Of a stretch of DNA of 38,016 bases, positions 34,201 to 38,016 are shown piece by piece; positions within the stretch are counted from its first letter, which is position 1; every line of letters begins with the position of its first letter. Made by a program: the position numbers and the translations under genes. The DNA is from Bacteroidales bacterium. Lineage in GTDB: Bacteria > Bacteroidota > Bacteroidia > Bacteroidales > UBA932. Under the pieces are notes generated by a model. The model was not told the origin of the DNA. It saw only the letters and a program-made list of their open reading frames with translations, and did not search any database. The stretch lies in contig JAFRRR010000078.1 of the NCBI GenBank assembly GCA_017428035.1, positions 1-38,016 of the forward strand. Reading direction: 5' to 3'.

Positions 34201-34733
34201 ACTACATTGTCTCTGGTACCAACCGGGATATTGATGGTTTCCATCCCGATGTAACTCACTTCAAAAATGACGTCGCCGCCGGGTACTTCCAAAGCCCAGT
34301 GTCCATCCTGGTTGCTGACAGTGCCGGTCTTTGTTCCTGCAATCATAATTCCAGCCCCTTCCAGAGGGATTCCGTCTTCGTCGGTCACCACTCCGGTTAC
34401 TTTTCGAGATTTTGCCTGGGTTGCGGTCAGCGGCTGTTCTCCGGCTTGTTTCGTGAACAGGGCAATCTGCTTCCCGACAATTGAATAACCAATACCGGTG
34501 TCTTTCAGTACGGAGTTCAAAATCTCTTCTATATTGGAGGATGTGACGTCTGTATTGATTTTGACAGATGTGTCAATGCTGCGGCTGTTAAAGGCAAACT
34601 TATAATCGCTCTGCGCCGATATGCTCTTGATGACAGTCTGCAGGCTTTCGCCACTGGCCTTGACGCTGATGGTCTGTGCAGAAGCACCAAGGCAGATGGA
34701 CAGCACCGCTATGAATAGAATCAGCCTTTTCAT
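31215..34733 (-). CDS. SusC/RagA TonB-dependent outer-membrane transporter with STN signalling domain
   Basis: This 1172-residue outer-membrane transporter is powered by TonB. After a signal peptide (1-20) comes an STN (secretin and TonB short) domain at about 24-95, the part that contacts FecR in signalling. A carboxypeptidase-D-like regulatory domain follows at about 110-190 (GVVTDEDGIPLEGAGI), then the TonB box region QVVVTGYQ, the plug (PLRSLEGTVAGLNV, LIRGMTSINSKTEPLFIVDGVP) and the 22-strand barrel, ending NANIEF. The STN domain distinguishes transducing transporters and fits the adjacent sigma factor and FecR. It overlaps fecR by 4 nt. The ligand is unknown. Confidence 0.95.
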   Translation of the reverse strand: MKRLILFIAVLSICLGASAQTISVKASGESLQTVIKSISAQSDYKFAFNSRSIDTSVKINTDVTSSNIEEILNSVLKDTGIGYSIVGKQIALFTKQAGEQPLTATQAKSRKVTGVVTDEDGIPLEGAGIMIAGTKTGTVSNQDGHWALEVPGGDVIFEVSYIGMETINIPVGTRDNVVVVMKPNYELINQVVVTGYQTLSRERSSGSYAIVSGAEVKNRSAATGSPLRSLEGTVAGLNVNESAEGTSYLIRGMTSINSKTEPLFIVDGVPMDRKLLEKMVNPSDIESVTFLKDATAASIWGAQAANGVVVFSTKSGESSKKISVSYDGSFTWRGLPDYSYMDYMGPEQFIATAKEVFDPFTYKWEDITSTTYGSSANYPIVFPHEELLYKYYRGEISLAERDADLDALASQSWRDSYERYFMSRSFLTNHSVSLSGGSDVNSFYFSMDYQGDLGSHRDKSDQFKAYIRDRMLIGDWLTLDASLNALYSKETSHLSAADEFSTYATDLPYAAFADASGNFYDMSGFFLNKDDIKSVNEVSGIDLSYYPVSDYAKCTSRSDLYAIRANLGISIDFTSWLTYEGRFQYSASNNTSESYYPYDSFQVRIERAYGTDTDGTQHLPSSGGHFTDGHSLATSYTIRNQLSLNKTFGTEHSLRALAGMELNSNKTGSKSTFLRGYDMQTMQYIPYDQFFLSTTGVKPPLLPQISGSSANVFDPNNFTQTEIEYRFMSVYANAGYTFKEKYSLNASIRVDQSNLFGSDPSVQFKPIWSAGAIWNMHKESFMKEINWIDRLNIRLSYGLAGNSPDPGQGGPYNLIQSQTDPAYSRFGLGYTIITPANDKLTWEKTRTINAGVDFTAFEGRLDMALDVYDKYTTNLLTSVPVDPTTGFTTVLSNIGEMSNRGFELSINGNLVRSHNFSWDAFLNLTYNRNRLEKMYITPPGTPSALLGYDYWEGYPYGTIFGYRWAGLDPANGRSRVYDQDGAIVNQAADVKDASAVPYLGTTIPPWFGSLGTSLTWGRLSLSCLFVYNMGHVLRNDVNSQYTYRLTHFLHNDFASRWKVPGDEAKTDIPAYYSLADTTVNENDVAGLYKYADINVLSASYLKLREVSLNYRLPEKWASKIYTRGISLGAQVTNLMTLAANGQGIDPEAFSLSAGARSERFRPVVTFNANIEF

Positions 34734-35560
34734 TTGAGTGCTATGGTTATGTCTTTATGATTGATTGTATATGTAAACCCGTGTGTCAGGGCAAGCACTC
34801 GCATCACTTCCTGAATGGTCTCTGTGTCGAATTCGCCGGTAAGCCGTTCTTCCAGCAGGGCATCGTTGTTCACTGTTATATGGGTGCCGTACCAGCGCTC
34901 CAGCATCGGTATGGCTTCTCGCAGCGGCTTGTCATCGAACACAAGCATACCCTCTTTCCAGGCAGTGGTGTTCTTCTTATCCAGGGAATCGGCAACCGCG
35001 GTATGGCTGCGGCCGCTTCTTACGATGACTTGCTCAGAAGGAGCAATCTTGGCTGGGATGTCTTTTCCACGGCCTTCAAGTTCAATGATGCCGCTTTCAA
35101 GAAGCACCTTGAAATCTTCTTCCCTGTAGTTTGAAAGATTGAATTTGGTACCGGTGACTTTAACCGAGATGCCGGAAGGGGTTTCAACATAAAAAGGATG
35201 TTCCCTGTCGGTTTTAACTTCAAACCAACCTTCGCCTTCCAGATAAACCCTGCGGTCATCCAAAATCTTGAGCGTACTGCCGCTGTTGAGGTTTACGGTA
35301 GAACCATCTGCCAAAGCCACCTGCCCCTTCACGCCGCGCTCTACATAATAGGTAATCTGCGCCGTCTGTTCCGCCGCCGTCCGTTTGGGCTTTAGCCATA
35401 TAGAGATGCCCAGCACCAGCAGCGGGATCAGGATTGCCGCAGCTGCGATAGGGTAGTTCCATTTCTTTCTGACAGAAGGAATTTCGCCGGCATAGAAGGT
35501 GTCCGGCATGGATTCGAATATCTTCCGGTTCTTTTCGGAAAGGTTGTCGTGTGTATTCAT
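34730..35560 (-). CDS. FecR-family anti-sigma factor
   Basis: This 276-residue single-pass inner-membrane protein relays the transporter signal to the sigma factor. A 36-residue cytoplasmic tail precedes the helix at about 37-57 (YPIAAAAILIPLLVLGISIW). The periplasmic FecR domain follows (ERGVKGQVALADGSTVNLNSG, GEGWFEVKTDREHPFYVETPSG). A C-terminal DUF4974-like domain has DKPLREAIPMLERWYGTHI. The cytoplasmic part is short compared with common Bacteroidales FecRs, which carry roughly 80 residues there. It overlaps susC by 4 nt, so the two are coupled. The gene is preceded by a small hairpin. Confidence 0.92.
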   Translation of the reverse strand: MNTHDNLSEKNRKIFESMPDTFYAGEIPSVRKKWNYPIAAAAILIPLLVLGISIWLKPKRTAAEQTAQITYYVERGVKGQVALADGSTVNLNSGSTLKILDDRRVYLEGEGWFEVKTDREHPFYVETPSGISVKVTGTKFNLSNYREEDFKVLLESGIIELEGRGKDIPAKIAPSEQVIVRSGRSHTAVADSLDKKNTTAWKEGMLVFDDKPLREAIPMLERWYGTHITVNNDALLEERLTGEFDTETIQEVMRVLALTHGFTYTINHKDITIALK

Positions 35561-35564
35561 ATAG

Positions 35565-35586
35565 TATAGTAAGTGATGCTACTATA
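35565..35586 (-). promoter_or_regulatory. Hairpin just upstream of fecR start
   Basis: TATAGTA (35565-35571) and TACTATA (35580-35586) form a 7-bp stem with an 8-nt loop, ending 4 nt before the fecR ATG on the transcript. It would sit where the ribosome binds and might lower anti-sigma synthesis relative to the sigma factor. All-AU pairing except one G-C makes it weak. Confidence 0.35.
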
Positions 35587-35611
35587 ATATACACACAAAG
35601 AAGCGTTTACC

Positions 35612-36178
35612 CTAAATGGAGTAGTTAAAAAGATTCTTGAACCGCTTGAGGGCGACCTTGATTCTGTATTCAACCGTCTTTTCAGATATGCCCTGAAGGA
35701 CGGCGATTTCCCTGTTCTTCAGCCCCTCTTTCCGGCTCAACGCAAAGGTCGTTTCTATCTTCTCCGGCAGGGAACTCCAGACGCTTTCTATCAAAGACGG
35801 CAGGTCAAGGGCGTTGATTTGCTCTTCAACGGAATTGTCTTCCAGCAAAGCTAGGCTCTGTGCCGTCTGCGCGCTGTGAGAAAACATGTTCCTGCGCCTT
35901 AGTTCATTCAGAGCCTTGTTGCGGGCAATGGTGAACACGAAACTGCGGATGTTCTGGTCAGGGTCCAGGCGGGAACGGTTCTCCCAAAGAGCTAGCATGG
36001 TCTCCTGGGCAAGGTCGTGGGCCTTCTCTTTTTCGTGAAGATAGCTGGTAATAAAATGAACCAGGTTCAGGAACTCCATCCTGTAGAACAATTCGTATGC
36101 GGCGTGGCTGCCGCTCCGAATCCTTTTTACAAGTTCCGGAGCGGCAGTCTTGAATTGATTTGAATCTGTGTTCGCCAC
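35612..36178 (-). CDS. ECF RNA polymerase sigma-70 factor
   Basis: This 188-residue ECF sigma factor redirects RNA polymerase to target promoters when freed from FecR. Region 2 spans about 28-96 (AHDLAQETMLALWENRSRLD, FTIARNKALNELRRR) and region 4 spans about 125-182, with the helix-turn-helix LKNREIAVLQGISEKTVEYR. It starts at GTG 36178: the codons before it run into a stop and the first ATG (near residue 34) would cut region 2. FecR follows after 51 nt. It is the likely regulator of the operon through SusC and FecR. Confidence 0.95.
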   Translation of the reverse strand: MANTDSNQFKTAAPELVKRIRSGSHAAYELFYRMEFLNLVHFITSYLHEKEKAHDLAQETMLALWENRSRLDPDQNIRSFVFTIARNKALNELRRRNMFSHSAQTAQSLALLEDNSVEEQINALDLPSLIESVWSSLPEKIETTFALSRKEGLKNREIAVLQGISEKTVEYRIKVALKRFKNLFNYSI

Positions 36179-36207
36179 TGAGGTTTAACGGAATGCGGTG
36201 TTTGTAG

Positions 36208-36241
36208 CAAAAGTAGAAATAATAATCAACAAACTTGCAAA
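36208..36241 (-). promoter_or_regulatory. Candidate promoter of the sigma-FecR-SusCD operon
   Basis: On the minus strand TACTTTTG (complement of 36208-36215) fits TAnnTTTG, and TTTG (complement of 36238-36241) lies 22 nt upstream, a base or two long. It would leave a leader of about 25 nt before the GTG. This is a housekeeping-type promoter. An ECF-specific promoter may exist but cannot be recognised. Confidence 0.5.
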
Positions 36242-36280
36242 TTTATTGTAGGGATAATGCTGATTATCAGTGATATTTTT

Positions 36281-36311
36281 TTTGTATTGGTTCCATTTTC
36301 TGCTATCTTTG
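36281..36311 (+). promoter_or_regulatory. Full-consensus promoter of the outer-membrane protein gene
   Basis: TTTG at 36281-36284, a 19-nt spacer, then TATCTTTG at 36304-36311 match both boxes. Transcription would begin near 36316, about 26 nt before ATG 36342. This rules out an in-frame ATG at 36270, which lies upstream of the promoter. Confidence 0.8.
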
Positions 36312-36341
36312 CTTACGATTTTTAACAAGAATAGTAGTGTT

Positions 36342-37010
36342 ATGAAAAAGATTATCATTGCTATGATGCTGCTTGTTTGCAGTTCATCACTTTTTGCACA
36401 GAACGTAGACAGTTATGGTATCCCCACCAACAGCTTGAATGTAGAGGTGGCAGATGGTCTGGTGCCGACCGCATTCGCTGGAGTTGCTGTAGGCCTTGGC
36501 GTGGCGATAGGCGCCAGTATGGCAGCTGTTATCTCGGGTGGCAATGCTACTATAGACGGCCCTCAGATGAAGGGTTTTACACCGTTCTTTTCGGCTGGCT
36601 GGGAGCACCATTTTCCCAATACAAGGTGGTCATTAGGCCCCGAGGTGGGCTATTGGCACGCCGGTCTGGCCAACGAAGAGAGCTATCAGCATTTTCACTT
36701 TACAACGCTCAACGCCGCTGCAAAACTCTATTATAAGCCCGCAGGCATCTGCAAGCTTTATGGCGGTCTGAATCTTGGCGTAGGTATGATCCTCACCGGC
36801 GAGCAGGCTGTCACCCCAGCCACCAAGGCAGATGAGCCCACAGACGGCGCACCTGTAGAGACGGAGACCAATGACGGCCCCAGTATTCTTCCGACCATTC
36901 AGTTCAACCCTATCGGCATGCGTCTGGGCAGCGAGAAGATTGCGTTTCTGGCAGAGCTTGGTTTCGGCTACAAGGGCATCCTGCAGCTGGGTATGAACGT
37001 GGCTCTTTAG
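36342..37010 (+). CDS. Small secreted outer-membrane beta-barrel-like protein
   Basis: This 222-residue exported protein has a signal peptide (1-20, ending LFAQ). It has alternating beta-strand-like segments such as MKGFTPFFSAGWEHHFPN, SLGPEVGYWHAG and KLYGGLNLGVGMI, ending in strands FLAELGFGYKGILQLGMNVAL, which suggest a small outer-membrane barrel. Two oddities: a glycine/alanine-rich hydrophobic stretch at 42-66 and an acidic, threonine-rich loop at 156-180. No family is recognised with certainty. The start at 36342 follows the promoter. It is divergent from the sigma factor and ends 2 nt before the convergent aldo/keto reductase gene. Confidence 0.75.
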   Translation: MKKIIIAMMLLVCSSSLFAQNVDSYGIPTNSLNVEVADGLVPTAFAGVAVGLGVAIGASMAAVISGGNATIDGPQMKGFTPFFSAGWEHHFPNTRWSLGPEVGYWHAGLANEESYQHFHFTTLNAAAKLYYKPAGICKLYGGLNLGVGMILTGEQAVTPATKADEPTDGAPVETETNDGPSILPTIQFNPIGMRLGSEKIAFLAELGFGYKGILQLGMNVAL

Positions 37011-37012
37011 CC

Positions 37013-38016
37013 TCAGCGCTTCTTTTCGAAGACTCGCGCAGCCTCTTTGAGGTTTTGGATGATGGGCAGTTGCTGGGGGCAGACCTCTTCGCACTGCCCA
37101 CATTCTATACATTCAGACGGCTTCCCGTGATTCTGGATGTGGATAGAGAAGTACCAGTCGCTGTTCCAGCTGCGGTCTATGGACTTTGCGTTGAGGTCGG
37201 CGAATATGTCGGGGATGGGAATCTGCATAGGGCAGCCGTCGGTGCAGTAGCGGCAGCCGGTGCAGGCAATCAGCTTTTTGCCGTTAAGGATTTCGGCCAC
37301 CTGCTTCACTGCGGTCATCTCCCTGTCTGACAGCGGCTTGAAGTCTGCCATATACGACAGATTGTTGCGCATCTGGTCCAGGGTGCTCATTCCTGAGAGC
37401 ACCATAATAGTCTGCGGGAAAGAGGCGGCAAAGCGTATCGCGTAGCTCGCCTGGCTGGCGCCTGCGCCAAGGGCCTTAAGCGGCTGGGCGGCATCGACCG
37501 GCAGGTTGGCCAGCAGGCCGCCCTTCACCGGCTCCATAATCACCACCGGCTTGCCGTGCTTCTCGCATACCTCGTAACACAGGCGGCTCTGTATGCCGAT
37601 ATCCTCATAGTCCAGATAATTGAACTGGATCTGCACCAGCTCTATCTGCGGATATTCGGTGAGGATGCGGTCCAGAACAACGGCCTTGTCGTGGAACGAG
37701 ATGCCCACGTGGCGTATTTTCCCCTCTTCTTTGAGCTGGAAAGCAGTTTCATAGGCGCGGCAGGCCTTGTATTCTGCAAAGTACTGTTCGTTCTGGGCGT
37801 GCATCAGATAGAAGTCAAAATAGTCCACTCCACAGGATAGGAGCTGCATTTCGAAAAACTTGCGGATTCCTTCCGGGCTCTTCTCGAACATTCCGTTGGA
37901 GAGTTTGTCCACCAGCAGGTATTCTTCGCGGGCGTGCCGGCTGGTCAGGCACTCCCTCAGCGCCGTTTCGCTGGCCCCGGAATGATAGCCGTGGGCGGTG
38001 TCGAAATAGTTGAAAC
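37013..38016 (-). CDS. Aldo/keto reductase with C-terminal [4Fe-4S] domain (partial)
   Basis: The gene runs off the right edge, so its N-terminus is missing; at least 334 residues are present. The aldo/keto reductase barrel shows FDTAHGYHSGASE near the edge, holding the catalytic Asp and Tyr, then LLVDKL with the Lys and YFDFYLMHAQ with the His. The C-terminal part carries two ferredoxin-like sets, CTGCRYCTDGCP and CIECGQCEEVCP, which distinguish this NAD(P)H or ferredoxin-linked group common in anaerobes. It reduces or oxidises carbonyls or alcohols of unknown identity. The frame stays open from 37912 (a GTG, not the real start) to 38016. Confidence 0.92.
   Translation of the reverse strand, partial: FNYFDTAHGYHSGASETALRECLTSRHAREEYLLVDKLSNGMFEKSPEGIRKFFEMQLLSCGVDYFDFYLMHAQNEQYFAEYKACRAYETAFQLKEEGKIRHVGISFHDKAVVLDRILTEYPQIELVQIQFNYLDYEDIGIQSRLCYEVCEKHGKPVVIMEPVKGGLLANLPVDAAQPLKALGAGASQASYAIRFAASFPQTIMVLSGMSTLDQMRNNLSYMADFKPLSDREMTAVKQVAEILNGKKLIACTGCRYCTDGCPMQIPIPDIFADLNAKSIDRSWNSDWYFSIHIQNHGKPSECIECGQCEEVCPQQLPIIQNLKEAARVFEKKR

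Noticed and set aside
36270..36341. Upstream ATG of the outer-membrane protein gene
   Set aside because: It lies upstream of the consensus promoter and would place a non-signal stretch ahead of a good signal peptide.

Overview
The window looks like a chromosomal segment of a Bacteroidota member, most likely of the order Bacteroidales. The evidence is a SusC/SusD pair with an ECF sigma factor and FecR, the rpmB-rpmG-DUF4295 trio, a DUF4199 protein, a tmRNA tag ending in NYALAA, and repeated promoters of the Bacteroides type (TTTG, about 20 nt, TAnnTTTG). The DNA is fairly GC-rich for the phylum. The genus cannot be fixed from sequence alone.

Layout. 1-330: two terminators around a short stretch with no convincing gene. 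351-3906 (minus): secA and a small 2x[4Fe-4S] ferredoxin. 4004-7281 (plus): a tightly coupled trio of DUF1573 protein, MeaB GTPase and putative manganese transporter. 7278-8762 (minus): a DUF4199 membrane protein and a family 2 glycosyltransferase. 8863-13386 (plus): thrS-infC-rpmI-rplT-lepB, in which infC appears to start at AUA behind a perfect Shine-Dalgarno. 13462-18378 (plus): rpmB-rpmG-DUF4295, a terminator, a radical SAM gene, then ftsY-pheT. 18365-19948 (minus): lnt. 20010-20405 (plus): ssrA (tmRNA), whose 3' end lies inside a 24-bp inverted repeat, followed by a chain of hairpins. 20637-21704 (minus): a secreted metallophosphoesterase. 21705-22235 is non-coding and rich in inverted repeats. 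22236-23861 (plus): a secreted GH78-like six-hairpin glycosidase.

The most interesting region is 23876-36178 (minus). It is a compact eight-gene cluster: ECF sigma factor, FecR anti-sigma, SusC-type TonB transporter with a signalling STN domain, SusD lipoprotein, BACON-domain lipoprotein, TlpA-like thioredoxin lipoprotein, DsbD-like reductant conduit and CyuA/UPF0597-type L-cysteine desulfidase. Spacings are 51, -4, 4, 15, 1, 6 and -4 nt. There are no glycoside hydrolases. The order suggests that an outer-membrane importer is joined to periplasmic disulfide reduction and cytoplasmic cysteine breakdown. I infer uptake of a disulfide or cysteine-containing nutrient; the ligand is unknown.

The window ends with a small secreted outer-membrane protein gene (36342-37010, plus) and an aldo/keto reductase with a ferredoxin tail (minus) that runs off the right edge.

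A composition signal cuts across this layout. The tetranucleotide CATG is almost absent from about 1-22,200 (three by eye) but occurs 23 times in 27,079-36,178. This hints that the importer part of the operon has a different history from its DsbD/CyuA end.
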